Positions 1 to 7,442 of a DNA stretch of 32,063 bases are shown here, piece by piece; the first letter of the stretch is position 1, and the number at the start of each line of letters is the position of its first letter. The stretch lies in the NCBI GenBank assembly GCA_024275015.1, contig JAJRZW010000025.1, forward strand, positions 1 through 32,063, given 5' to 3'. Made by a program: the position numbers and the translations under genes. The stretch is from Deltaproteobacteria bacterium (GTDB taxonomy: Bacteria > Desulfobacterota > Desulfobulbia > Desulfobulbales > JAJRZW01). The notes under the pieces were generated by a model, which did no database searches, was not told the origin of the DNA, and saw nothing but the letters and a program-made list of their open reading frames with translations.

Positions 1-142
1 AAAAGCCGTCCATGGCTTTTTCAACTCCGGTTGACCAAAACAAGTTCCGGCCAACCTCTCGATTTCACCGGGGTTTTCAACCCGGCAAAATCGGCGGCGC
101 GGACATCAGCCGCGTACAGTCCGTTTTTCAACGGACTGTTAT
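1..142 (-). repeat. Family 1 structured repeat, copy 1 (cut by window edge)
   Basis: This copy is in reverse orientation relative to the reference direction used here (CAG..CCGTT hairpin first). Its outer end is cut by the window start. It shows the AAAAGCC/GGCTTTT hairpin, the GTTGACC..GGCCAACC hairpin, the CCGGGTT-type hairpin, the GC-rich GCGGCG segment and the terminal CAGTCCGTT/AACGGACTG hairpin, ending in CTGTTA at 136-141. The short open frame running through it is repeat sequence and not a gene. Confidence 0.85.
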
Positions 143-188
143 ATATAGAAATTCTTACCTGGCCATAGACATATTTGTTATGAGACCA

Positions 189-560
189 TCATGATTGACC
201 CGCGTCCATGCCGGCGCGGATATCCTTCTTCAGCTTCTGGAAACGGCCAAAGGCGGCGTGGAATATCTCCGCCTCCCGGGCCCGGCTGATATCACGCCCC
301 TCAAAAAAGGCGGCGAGATGGGCGAGACATTCCTTTAAAAACTCAATGGCCGCCGGCCTGGCATCGTTGCCATGTTTTTCAATATAGGCCAGAACCCCAC
401 CGGCCATGGAGTGGATATAGGCAAATCCCCGACGTTTTTCAAGCCCGTCAACAAAAAAGGCAAGGGCCTGACGCAGGCGGGTTATCCGCAGCGGCGACAG
501 ACGCCAGTCCTGGGCCAGGATCTCGGCCCGGATTATTTCAAGGGCATCATCAGGACTCAT
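189..560 (-). CDS. Hypothetical small helical protein
   Basis: A 123-residue protein of unknown function; I do not recognise the family. It is predicted to be almost wholly alpha-helical and soluble, rich in Ala, Arg and Glu, with no signal peptide, no membrane segment and no cysteine motif. The ATG at 558-560 is supported by a GAGGAG ribosome-binding site seven bases upstream. It stands alone: a family 1 repeat lies 47 bp beyond its stop codon and another repeat lies in the upstream gap toward the divergent prepilin peptidase. A possible CRP/FNR-type dyad lies about 50 bp upstream of the start. The clean start signal and the tight fit between repeats argue for a real gene. Confidence 0.65.
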   Translation of the reverse strand: MSPDDALEIIRAEILAQDWRLSPLRITRLRQALAFFVDGLEKRRGFAYIHSMAGGVLAYIEKHGNDARPAAIEFLKECLAHLAAFFEGRDISRAREAEIFHAAFGRFQKLKKDIRAGMDAGQS

Positions 561-609
561 GCAAACTCCTCAGGTTTTCCCTTGCCGCGGAGGTCTCCGC
601 CTGTTAATT

Positions 610-623
610 TCGATCAAGATCAA
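610..623. promoter_or_regulatory. Possible CRP/FNR-type operator
   Basis: The sequence TCGATCAAGATCAA is one base away from the FNR-type dyad TTGAT-N4-ATCAA. It lies 50 bp upstream of the hypothetical gene that starts at 560 on the minus strand. In anaerobes such sites bind FNR or HcpR-like regulators. One near-consensus site without a matched set of targets is weak evidence. Confidence 0.3.
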
Positions 624-703
624 CGTCAGGACAGGATATAATAAACTTTAACCTGCCGCAATCCACAACGCCGCAGGCCGAGATTATTACCCGACCATCG
701 ATT

Positions 704-827
704 TATCAGTCCGTTGCAAAACTGAACTGCGCGCGACACATGGATGCGCCGCCGATTTCGCCGGGCTGAAAAACCCGGTGAAATAGAGAGGTTGAATGAA
801 AATTGTTTTATCCAACCGCCGGTTGGA
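704..827 (+). repeat. Family 1 repeat, copy 2 (truncated)
   Basis: Reference orientation. The first hairpin is degenerate, with mismatches in CAGTCCGTT. The central CCGGG..CCCGG hairpin and the GGTTGAAT..ATCCAACC hairpin are kept. The last hairpin is missing: at about position 827 the sequence passes directly into a family 2 element. With that element it occupies most of the 396-bp gap between the divergent genes at 560 and 957. Confidence 0.8.
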
Positions 828-928
828 TATCTTGGGAAATGGTCGTTTCGCCAGATTCCGGCGGGACTGCGCTTTTTAATTTTGCTCATTCCCCGGCCCC
901 GGACTAAAATCATCTTTTTTCAAGACAC
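828..928. repeat. Family 2 palindromic repeat
   Basis: This element is bounded by TATCTTGGGAAA on the left and TTTTTTCAAGACA on the right, which are imperfect inverted copies. Inside is the family 2 core TTTCGCC.GATTCCGGCG followed by a CTTTTTAATTTTGCTCAT segment. The same core occurs inside the btuF-like gene at the end of the window. It replaces the distal end of family 1 copy 2 and ends about 30 bp before the prepilin peptidase start, so that gene's promoter must lie in or beside repeat DNA. Confidence 0.75.
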
Positions 929-956
929 CCTTTTATTTTCACGAGACCATCATCGC

Positions 957-1751
957 ATGAATACGCCCACAATCATCCAGAGCGCAATTTTTATCTTCGG
1001 CGCCATCCTTGGAAGCTTCGTCAACGTCGTCATCCTCAGGGTTCCGGAGAAAAAATCCATCGTTACCCCGCCGTCGGCCTGCCCGGGGTGCGGGGCTGAG
1101 CTTGTATGGTTTGACAACATTCCGATAATAAGTTTCATCATCCTCCGGGGACGCTGCCGTAGCTGCGGGGCCGCCATTTCCCTGCAATATCCCCTGATCG
1201 AGGCCGTCTGCGGCCTTATCGCCCTTGCCATGCTGCACCGTTTCGGCCTGTCAATCCTGTTTGCCGGGTACCTGGTCTTTACCCTGGCGCTGGTGGCGGT
1301 AGTCTTCATCGACATGCGCTACCAGATCATCCCCGACTCCATCAGCCTCCCCGGGATCGTCTGCGGTTTTATCCTCTCACTCGCCCCCGGCGGCATAGGC
1401 TGGCAGACCTCGCTGATCGGTCTTTTAATCGGCGGCGGCAGCCTTTACGCCATTGCCCTGGGCTATTATCTCATCACCCGCCGGGAAGGCATGGGCGGCG
1501 GCGACATCAAGCTTCTCGCCATGATCGGCGCCTTCCTCGGCTGGCAGTCACTGCCTTTCGTGATCTTTGCCAGCGCCGCGGGCGGGGCCATCTTCGGCAT
1601 CGGGGCGATGATCCAACAGGGCAAGGGCGGCAAAACCGTGATTCCCTACGGGCCGTTTATGTCGCTCGCGGCAGTTGCCTTTCTCTTTTTCGCTCCCCTT
1701 ATCCTCACCCTTGAAATACAATTATTCATGCCGCCGGGAGCAATGCCGTGA
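957..1751 (+). CDS. pilD: Prepilin peptidase (type IV leader peptidase / N-methyltransferase)
   Basis: This inner-membrane aspartic protease cleaves and N-methylates type IV prepilins or type II secretion pseudopilins. The 264-residue product has the full family layout: an N-terminal membrane segment with GSFVNVVILR (residues 19-28), a cytoplasmic zinc-type CPGC (42-45) and CRSC (67-70) pair, then several membrane helices. The two catalytic aspartates are D119 (FIDMRYQIIPD) and D183 (GMGGGDIK). I chose the ATG at 957 because it gives the family N-terminus; the open frame further upstream is repeat sequence. The ribosome-binding site is weak. The stop overlaps the start of the downstream diguanylate cyclase (GTGA), so the two are translationally coupled. 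No pilin genes are nearby. Confidence 0.93.
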   Translation: MNTPTIIQSAIFIFGAILGSFVNVVILRVPEKKSIVTPPSACPGCGAELVWFDNIPIISFIILRGRCRSCGAAISLQYPLIEAVCGLIALAMLHRFGLSILFAGYLVFTLALVAVVFIDMRYQIIPDSISLPGIVCGFILSLAPGGIGWQTSLIGLLIGGGSLYAIALGYYLITRREGMGGGDIKLLAMIGAFLGWQSLPFVIFASAAGGAIFGIGAMIQQGKGGKTVIPYGPFMSLAAVAFLFFAPLILTLEIQLFMPPGAMP

Positions 1752-2686
1752 CCCCTCTTGACCACCAGCAGATACTCGACCACCTGAGCGTGGGTACCGT
1801 GGTTCTTAACTCCCGCCTGGAAATCGTCTTCTGGAACCGGTGGATGAGCGAACACTCCGCGATCACCCTTGACGATGCCCGGGGCCGGGTAATCCACATC
1901 CTCTTTCAGGGCCTGATAAAAAAAGACTTCGTCAAAAAAGCGCGCGAGGTCTTCCGCCGCGGCCAGCCGGTTTTTTTCACCAACAAGGTCCACCAGACCA
2001 TGTTTCCTTTCTACGCCGGCCGGTCATATATTGAACCGGCGCTGAAACCAATGCAGCAGACGGTAATCCTGTCACCGGTAAAAAACGATGACAACCGGGT
2101 AACCCAGCTGCTGCTCACCGTCTTTGACATCACCGACTGGATCGATTACCGCGACCGTCTGCTGCAATCAAAGGACGAGCTTGAAAAACTCAGCCATACC
2201 GATGAACTGACCCAGATCCCCAACCGCAGAAGCCTGATGGAACAACTGGCCCAGGAACTCTTCCACCACAACCGGCGCAAACGACCAATGGCGCTCGCGG
2301 TTATTGATCTTGACCATTTCAAGGAAGTAAACGACCGTTACGGTCACCAGACCGGCGACCAGGCCCTGTTCGAAGTGGCGCGAACCATAAGTGATTCCTG
2401 CCGCAATTATGACATCATCGGCCGCTACGGCGGCGAAGAATTCGTCATCATGCTCCCGGACAGCAAGAGAGAACAGGCCCTTGCCACCTGCGAGCGCGTC
2501 CGTCAACGGGTGGAAAACAACAAATTCTGCCACAGTCGACAGGCCATGCGCCTGACCATCAGCATCGGCCTTGCCTGCAAGGACGCGCAGGAAAAAATCG
2601 AGGTTGAGGATCTGTTCCAGCGCGCCGACGCCGCCCTCTATCGGGCCAAGGAAAATGGCCGCAACCGGGTTGAAACCGATTGCTGA
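1748..2686 (+). CDS. PAS-GGDEF diguanylate cyclase
   Basis: Predicted to make cyclic di-GMP from two GTP. Residues 1-135 look like a PAS sensor (SVGTVVLNSRLEIVFWN at the start, TVFDITDW at the end). A short helix leads to a GGDEF domain starting near DELTQIPNRR (152-161). The active-site loop is GGEEF at 228-232, an active-type signature. The inhibitory I-site RxxD (R219, D222) sits five residues before it, so product inhibition is expected. No membrane segment is visible, so the protein is probably cytoplasmic. It starts with GTG at 1748, overlapping the prepilin peptidase stop by four bases. That pairing suggests c-di-GMP control of pili or surface behaviour, which is an inference from context. 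Confidence 0.92.
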   Translation: MTPLDHQQILDHLSVGTVVLNSRLEIVFWNRWMSEHSAITLDDARGRVIHILFQGLIKKDFVKKAREVFRRGQPVFFTNKVHQTMFPFYAGRSYIEPALKPMQQTVILSPVKNDDNRVTQLLLTVFDITDWIDYRDRLLQSKDELEKLSHTDELTQIPNRRSLMEQLAQELFHHNRRKRPMALAVIDLDHFKEVNDRYGHQTGDQALFEVARTISDSCRNYDIIGRYGGEEFVIMLPDSKREQALATCERVRQRVENNKFCHSRQAMRLTISIGLACKDAQEKIEVEDLFQRADAALYRAKENGRNRVETDC

Positions 2687-2700
2687 CCCCGGCCGCCCGA

Positions 2701-4587
2701 TTACTCCGTCACTTTGGCGCTCTTTTTCAAGAAAACCTGCAACACCCCGATTGCCGCCGGAGTAATCCCCGATATTCTTGCCGCCTGCCCCAGGGAACGG
2801 GGCCTTACCTCTCCAAGCTTTTCCACCACCTCGTTTGACAGTCCGGGAATGGCGCGATAGTCGATATCCGGCGGCAAAAGAATGTGTTCCCGGCGGCGGA
2901 AACGGGCAACCTGCTCTTCCTGACGTTTGATATAACCGGACTACTTTATCTCCACCTCAACCTGCGCCCGAACCGCGGCGGAAATGCCGAGATCAACCCC
3001 GGAAACCTCTTCGACCCGGTCAAGGTTCAACTCCGGGCGGCGGAGGATATCGGCCAGGGGCAGGCTGTTCTTTATCGCCGCGCTGCCATAGGCGGCAAGG
3101 CGGTCATTGACCCCGGGGCCGGGGTGGAGTATCTGCTGCCGCAACCGGGCGCAGCCATCCTCCACTCCCTGGGCCCGGACCTTGAACGCGAGATAATCTT
3201 CCCGGCCGAGAAGACCGACACGATGGCCGATCTCACTCAGACGACGGTCGGCATTGTCCTCGCGCAGAAGAAGGCGGTATTCAGCCCGAGAGGTAAAGAG
3301 CCGGTATGGTTCCCGGGTCCCGGCGGTAACCAGATCGTCGATCAACACCCCGATATAGGCCCGGGAGCGGCCAAGAACCAGGGGGGCGTCACCACGAAGG
3401 GCGAGGACGGCATTGATTCCGGCCATCAACCCCTGGGCCGCGGCCTCTTCATAGCCCGAGGTGCCGTTTATCTGCCCGGCAAGGTAAAGACCGGCGATCT
3501 TCTTGCTCTCAAGGGTAGGATAAATCTCCAGGGGATCGACATAATCATATTCAATGGCGTAGCCGGGACGGATCACCCGGACATTCTCAAGCCCAGGCAC
3601 CGAATGCAGCATGGCCACCTGGACATCAAGGGGAAGGCTGGTGGAGAGACCGTTAGGATACACCTCAACCGTGTCAAGACCCTCGGGTTCAAGAAATATC
3701 TGGTGCCGGGGCTTGTCGGGGAAACGCATTACCTTGTCTTATATCGATGGACAATATCGCGCCCCGACCCCTTCGATGATCCCGTTGTACATCGGCGAGC
3801 GGTCACAGCCGTCACGGATGATCGCGTGGGTCGCCTCGCTGGTATGAGCGATGTGGCAGGAACGCTGCGGCAGGGCCGGGCCACCCTTGCTGGAGAAAGA
3901 AAACATCACCGGCTGATCATCGCCGCGCTGCTCTGAAAGACCGGCATAGTCAATGGTTCCGCCGTCAAGCCTGGGAGTGGTGCCGGTTTTCATCCGGCCC
4001 ATGCGCAAGCCGATTTGACGCAGATGTTGAGGCAGGGAAAGAGAGGGAGCATCGCCCATGCGACCGGCGGGGAAACTCTTGAGACCGATATGAATCAGGC
4101 CGTTTAAAAAGGTGCCGGTAGCGATGATCACCCGGGTGGTCTCGATCTCATCGCCAAGGGAAGTAACAAGACCGGTGATCCGACCGTTGCTGACCACCAG
4201 CCGGTCGGCTACCGCCTGCCGTACCTCAAGCCCGTCCTGGGACTCGACCACCTTTTTCATCCGCAGACGATAAAGGAGACGGTCGGACTGGGCCCGCGAC
4301 GACCACACCGCCGGACCCTTGCGGGTATTGAGGCGGCGGAACTGGATCCCGGTGGCGTCGATATTTTTCGCCATCTCGCCGCCAAGGGCGTCGATCTCTT
4401 TCACCAGATGCCCCTTGGCCAGGCCGCCGATGGCCGGGTTGCAACTCATGGCGCCGATACTGTCGACGTTCATGGTCAGCATCAGGGTCCGGCATCCCAT
4501 GCGGGCGCAGGCCAGGGCCGCCTCACATCCGGCATGCCCGGCACCGATGACCACCACCTCGAATGAGTTTTCCTCTGCCCCGAACAT
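2701..4587 (-). pseudogene. mnmG: tRNA U34 carboxymethylaminomethyl enzyme MnmG, two in-frame stops
   Basis: MnmG (GidA) is the FAD-binding subunit that, with MnmE, modifies the wobble uridine of certain tRNAs. The frame from ATG 4587 to TAA 2701 spans 628 codons, the normal full length. It carries the FAD motif VVIGAGHAGCEAALACARMG, the NPAIGGLAKGHLVKEIDALGG block and the C-terminal NEVVEKL..SLGQAARISGITPAAI block. Two codons are stops: TAA at codon 283 (3739-3741), where homologues read YCPSI-E-DKVMRF, and TAG at codon 549 (2941-2943), where homologues have a tyrosine before the GYIKRQ-like motif. Each is one base from the expected sense codon and there is no frameshift. The gene follows the methyltransferase by 14 bp. 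It is either a recent pseudogene, read through, or affected by sequence error. Confidence 0.85.
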
Positions 4588-4601
4588 CAGCAACGCGCCG
4601 T

Positions 4602-5294
4602 TTACGACTTCGGGGTCAGGCGGGAAAGGACGATCATGACCTCGCTGTCGTCCTTATGAAAACGGCGTTGACTGATGGCAATGTCAAAATCCTTTTCCGC
4701 TGCCTTTAAAAATACCGGCAAACTCTTGCGGCTGGCGTCATGGGCGAGAAATATCTCCCCCCCGGGGGCGAGATATTTCCTGAAAATGGTCATGAGCGGG
4801 GCAAAGAACTCTTCCCGGAAGAGAATCTCGGCGCCAACGATCATCTCAAAGGGAGGAAGTTCCGGAGGTTTATGCCAGTCGATCAGCCGCGCTTCAAGAT
4901 TATCAAGTCCGTTCGCGACCGCGCTCAAACGCTGAAAATCAAGGATATGGGGTTCATAATCACTCAACGTCACCCGCGCCCCCCGGGCCGCGGCCACAAG
5001 ACCCGGGGCCCCTAAACCGGCGCCTAACTCAAGCACCCTGGCACCGGCCTTGATCGGGGTCGAAGCAAGAAAATCGGCAAGGACCATCGCCGCCTCCCAC
5101 AACCGCGACCAGAAAGGGAACGCGGCCACGTCGGCAAAAGGATCTCTGCCCTTGAGAAGAAACTCGAGGTCAGTCACCTGCAGAAGGGCGAGATCAAGAT
5201 CACGGACCTTGAAGCGATCAAAATCGGCCCGGTACTCGGCCTTGAGCCGGGCTAAAATCTTTTTTTCTTCCGACGACAGGGTAATATCGGTCAT
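4602..5294 (-). CDS. Class I SAM-dependent methyltransferase (Methyltransf_16 / METTL21-like)
   Basis: A 230-residue cytosolic methyltransferase. The FPFWSRLWEAAMVLADFL segment (about residues 60-77) and the SAM-binding motif I VLELGAGLGAPGL (about 89-101) are typical of the NNT1/METTL21 family, whose characterised members methylate protein lysines. An acidic motif II (LSDYEPHIL) and a post-motif (EMIVGAEILF) follow. The substrate cannot be read from sequence. The ATG at 5294 has a GGGAG ribosome-binding site. It lies 14 bp upstream of mnmG in the same direction, so the two are probably co-transcribed, although they have no known functional link. Confidence 0.8.
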   Translation of the reverse strand: MTDITLSSEEKKILARLKAEYRADFDRFKVRDLDLALLQVTDLEFLLKGRDPFADVAAFPFWSRLWEAAMVLADFLASTPIKAGARVLELGAGLGAPGLVAAARGARVTLSDYEPHILDFQRLSAVANGLDNLEARLIDWHKPPELPPFEMIVGAEILFREEFFAPLMTIFRKYLAPGGEIFLAHDASRKSLPVFLKAAEKDFDIAISQRRFHKDDSEVMIVLSRLTPKS

Positions 5295-5401
5295 TTTTCT
5301 CCCACTTTAAGCTGATTACGGATATCTTGAAAAATATGGGAGCGGTCAGGAACAACCCCGGTTACTCCCGGCAGCAGACAAATATGATAAAGTCGCAACA
5401 A

Positions 5402-5431
5402 TTGACAACCACGGGGATTCGCCCGTGTATT
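5402..5431 (+). promoter_or_regulatory. Predicted sigma-70 promoter with dyad in the spacer
   Basis: A TTGACA box at 5402-5407 is followed after 18 bp by TGTATT, a partial match to a -10 box, about 50 bp upstream of the DUF456 gene. The spacer contains a perfect inverted repeat, CACGGG..CCCGTG, at 5410-5427. That position suggests an operator or a transcript hairpin. The -10 match is mediocre. Confidence 0.4.
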
Positions 5432-5477
5432 TTCAGTAAAATACCGGCAACCACACTAACATAAAATGGTGAACTCC

Positions 5478-5951
5478 ATGGACATCGCCCTGCTCATCAT
5501 CGTTATCATCGGCCTGATCGGCACCCTGTTCCCGGCGGTTCCGGGCAGCGTTTTCATCTTCGCCGGGGCCCTGTTCCACGGAATAATGACCGATTTCACC
5601 CCCCTCTCCTGGCCGGTAATGATGATTCTGGGGGTTCTCTTTCTCTGTGGCTGGCTGGGACAATATATGATTGCGGCGGCAGGAAGCAGGAAACTCGGTG
5701 CCAGCCGTTACGGGGTCATCGGCGCCGGAATCGGCCTGTTCTTCGGCTTTATCCTTCCCATCCCCGGGGGCATCCTCATGGGCGCCTTTGCCGGGGCCCT
5801 GCTGGCGGAGTTCTTTTTCGGCGACCAGGAACTGCGACAGGCAATGCGGGCCGGAATCGGTGCCCTGGCCGGAACCATTGCCGCGATGTTTTTTGAATTC
5901 CTTATCGGCCTGATCATGACGGCGGTCATCGCTGTGCGCTTCTACCACTAA
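5478..5951 (+). CDS. DUF456 family integral membrane protein
   Basis: A small multi-pass membrane protein of about 157 residues belonging to DUF456, whose function is not established. It is almost entirely hydrophobic and alternates helices with glycine-rich turns. LFPAVPGS near the N-terminus and GFILPIPGGILMGAFAGALLAE in the middle are characteristic repeats of the family. I prefer the ATG at 5478, which has GGTGA five bases upstream, over the ATG at 5466, which has no ribosome-binding site. It ends at a hairpin shared with the convergent small gene at 6009-6221. Confidence 0.8.
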   Translation: MDIALLIIVIIGLIGTLFPAVPGSVFIFAGALFHGIMTDFTPLSWPVMMILGVLFLCGWLGQYMIAAAGSRKLGASRYGVIGAGIGLFFGFILPIPGGILMGAFAGALLAEFFFGDQELRQAMRAGIGALAGTIAAMFFEFLIGLIMTAVIAVRFYH

Positions 5952-5959
5952 AAAACAAA

Positions 5960-5986
5960 GGGGCCGCCAAATTAATCGGCAGCCCC
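5960..5986. terminator. Bidirectional intrinsic terminator
   Basis: GGGGC-CGCC pairs with GGC-A-GCCCC around a nine-base loop. An A-run precedes it, which would be a U-run for minus-strand transcripts; a weaker CT-rich tract follows. It lies between the convergent genes ending at 5951 and 6009, where a shared terminator is expected. Confidence 0.7.
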
Positions 5987-6008
5987 TCTGAACTTCAGGA
6001 AAAACTCC

Positions 6009-6221
6009 TTAGCAGCCTTCGACCGCCTTTTTCTTGGCGTTCTTGACCTTAACTTTCATGCCTGCCTTAAGCTTGGCGGCCTTTTTGCCGCAGTCCAGGG
6101 TTACAGTGGCACCATCAACCGCACTCACGGTACATTTCACATACCTGCTGGCCAGGGAAACTCCGACAGTACCGGCAACAAAGGCCGCAGCCATAACCAG
6201 GGTGAGAATTTTCTTGCTCAT
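6009..6221 (-). CDS. Small exported protein of unknown function
   Basis: A 70-residue precursor with a clear Sec signal peptide (MSKKILTLVMAAAFVAGTVG, cleavage near SLAS). The mature part is about 40 residues, beta-rich and strongly basic, and holds cysteines in KCTVSAVDGATVTLDCG and at the C-terminus (EGC). The pattern resembles short periplasmic proteins seen beside metal and oxyanion reduction genes (ExtJ-like), but this is a weak impression. The ATG at 6221 has AGAGGAG seven bases upstream and is preferred over a start six codons earlier. A good promoter lies just upstream and a terminator just downstream, so it is probably a well-expressed single gene. Confidence 0.75.
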   Translation of the reverse strand: MSKKILTLVMAAAFVAGTVGVSLASRYVKCTVSAVDGATVTLDCGKKAAKLKAGMKVKVKNAKKKAVEGC

Positions 6222-6242
6222 GATTAATCTCCTCTGCATTTA

Positions 6243-6270
6243 ATAATAGTTATTACAAACAAAAGTCCAA
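6243..6270 (-). promoter_or_regulatory. Sigma-70-type promoter for the small exported protein
   Basis: On the minus strand TTGGAC (6265-6270) and TATTAT (6243-6248) are separated by 16 bp, about 20 bp upstream of the ATG at 6221. The surrounding DNA is AT-rich compared with the flanking genes. The short leader carries only the ribosome-binding site. Confidence 0.6.
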
Positions 6271-6380
6271 CAGGTAATAATATAGTAAATTTCTTTTTCC
6301 TGTCAAGATGTCACCGGACAAATGAAATGGCTGAGCAGGGACTTCATTGCCTGTTACGATTTCATCAAATGGGCGCATTT

Positions 6381-6535
6381 TAACAGACTGTTTAAAAAGC
6401 CGTCCTGGCTTTTTAAACTCCCGGCCGAGCAAAACAAGTTTCAGCCAACATCTCGATTTTATTGGATTTTTCAAGTCAATAAAATCGGCGGCGCGTCCAC
6501 GCGCCGCGACCTGCCCTTTTTTCAACAGGCTGTTA
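6381..6535 (-). repeat. Family 1 repeat, copy 3 (full length, variant stems)
   Basis: A complete reverse-orientation copy with TAACAG at 6381-6386 and CTGTTA at 6530-6535. It differs from the common type by paired changes: the outer stem is GTTTAAAAAGCC with GGCTTTTTAAAC instead of GTTGAAAAAGCC with GGCTTTTTCAAC, and the central stem is CGATTTTATTG with CAATAAAATCG. Its last three bases are the stop codon of the TlpA-like gene. With the promoter above it fills the 311-bp gap between genes. Confidence 0.9.
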
Positions 6536-7027
6536 ACGGGCCAAGGCCTTGTCGATATACGGCCGCCAGCGGTCACCGGAAATATATCCCCTCACCTTCT
6601 TTATTATCTCGCCGTCTTTACCGACGAGATATGAAGCGGGTATGGCGCTGACGCCACCGTAACGCCGACCGAGACTGCTATTCCCCTTGACCACCGGATA
6701 ACTGAGCCCGCGCCCCTTGACAAAAGCGGAAATCCGCGACCTGCCGACACTGTCGATCGAGATCCCGATGACGGTAAAACCACGGCCGGAGTATTCACGA
6801 TAAAGGGCGTCAAGCTCGGGAAGTTCCTTGCGGCAAGGGCCGCACCAGGTGGCCCAGAAATTGATCAGCACCACCTGACCACGAAGATTGGTAGTGTCGA
6901 TGATCTTGCCGCTTGAGACCTCGGGAAGACGGAAATCGGGGATCTTTGCCGCCCGGACCGGAACACTGAAAAGCAAAAAACAGACTAATGGCACAAACAG
7001 AAAAAACCGCCTGGATGACGATAACAT
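6533..7027 (-). CDS. TlpA/ResA-like periplasmic thiol-disulfide oxidoreductase
   Basis: A 164-residue thioredoxin-fold protein with an N-terminal signal peptide or anchor (LFVPLVCFLLFSVPVRA, about residues 10-26) and the redox motif WCGPC in NFWATWCGPCRKELPEL. The cis-proline region is SAIPASYLV. TlpA/ResA/CcmG-type proteins reduce periplasmic disulfides, commonly the haem-binding cysteines of apocytochromes c, which would suit the multihaem cytochrome encoded further on. That link is an inference. The start has AGGTGA at the right distance. The stop codon is part of the terminal motif of repeat copy 3. Confidence 0.9.
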   Translation of the reverse strand: MLSSSRRFFLFVPLVCFLLFSVPVRAAKIPDFRLPEVSSGKIIDTTNLRGQVVLINFWATWCGPCRKELPELDALYREYSGRGFTVIGISIDSVGRSRISAFVKGRGLSYPVVKGNSSLGRRYGGVSAIPASYLVGKDGEIIKKVRGYISGDRWRPYIDKALAR

Positions 7028-7126
7028 TTATATTCACCTGATAGTAATTGCCGTTTAAAAATATCGACCACACACCGATTCCGTAACTTACAACATTGAT
7101 CCCCTTTTGTCATTTACCCCGGTAAA

Positions 7127-7290
7127 ACTGTAAGCGGTCACAGGGCGCGCCTGCTGCGAACGATCGGCAAGGCTTATGTAGCACCAGTACACGGCGCCTT
7201 ACCGCTCGTCCACATCAGCCACACCCTGCAACCACTTACAGTTTTTTCTTGATATTCAGGTAAGTTGCCCACCCTGTGAGTGGTTACGGT
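7127..7290. repeat. Unclassified inverted-repeat element in intergenic DNA
   Basis: Three related 19-base arms occur: ACTGTAAGCGGTCACAGGG at 7127-7145, an inverted copy at 7224-7242 (16 of 19 match) and a second inverted copy at 7272-7290 (15 of 19 match). The interior has no open frame I recognise. It is unrelated to families 1 and 2 and no second copy was seen here. It may be a decayed insertion element. It lies in the 415-bp gap between the TlpA-like and ferredoxin genes, next to repeat copy 4. Confidence 0.5.
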
Positions 7291-7310
7291 AAAACAGAGT
7301 ATAAAACCAG

Positions 7311-7432
7311 TTACCAGTCCGTTGAAAAACGGACTGGTCGCGGCGCGTGGACGCGCCGCCGATTTTATGGACTTGAAAAATCCAATAAAATCGAGAGGTT
7401 GGCCGGAACTTGTTTTGACCAATCGACTGTTA
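7311..7432 (+). repeat. Family 1 repeat, copy 4 (short form)
   Basis: Reference orientation, running from TTACCAG to GACTGTTA. It has a perfect CAGTCCGTT/AACGGACTG first hairpin and a perfect 8-bp GCGGCGCG/CGCGCCGC second hairpin with loop TGGA. It lacks the fifth hairpin (GTTGAAAAAGCC type), which defines the short form. It ends 10 bp beyond the ferredoxin stop codon. Confidence 0.9.
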
Positions 7433-7442
7433 TCGACAGATA

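Noticed and set aside
12-194. Short open frames running through repeat copies (also at 6347-6634, 7174-7422, 10933-11152, 21802-22038, 23881-24072)
   Set aside because: They encode the same repeat-derived peptide in several copies and orientations, have no ribosome-binding sites and end at random flanks. They show only that the repeat lacks stops in some frames.
2941-2943. Amber codons read as pyrrolysine
   Set aside because: The mnmG TAG stands where homologues have Tyr, and TAA stops occur in the same way. No pyl genes or PYLIS-like context were seen, so nonsense mutation, readthrough or error is more likely.
2884-3936. Long open frame of about 350 codons antisense to mnmG
   Set aside because: The opposite strand encodes conserved MnmG motifs; the antisense product has no recognisable fold. 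Long antisense frames are common in GC-rich genes.
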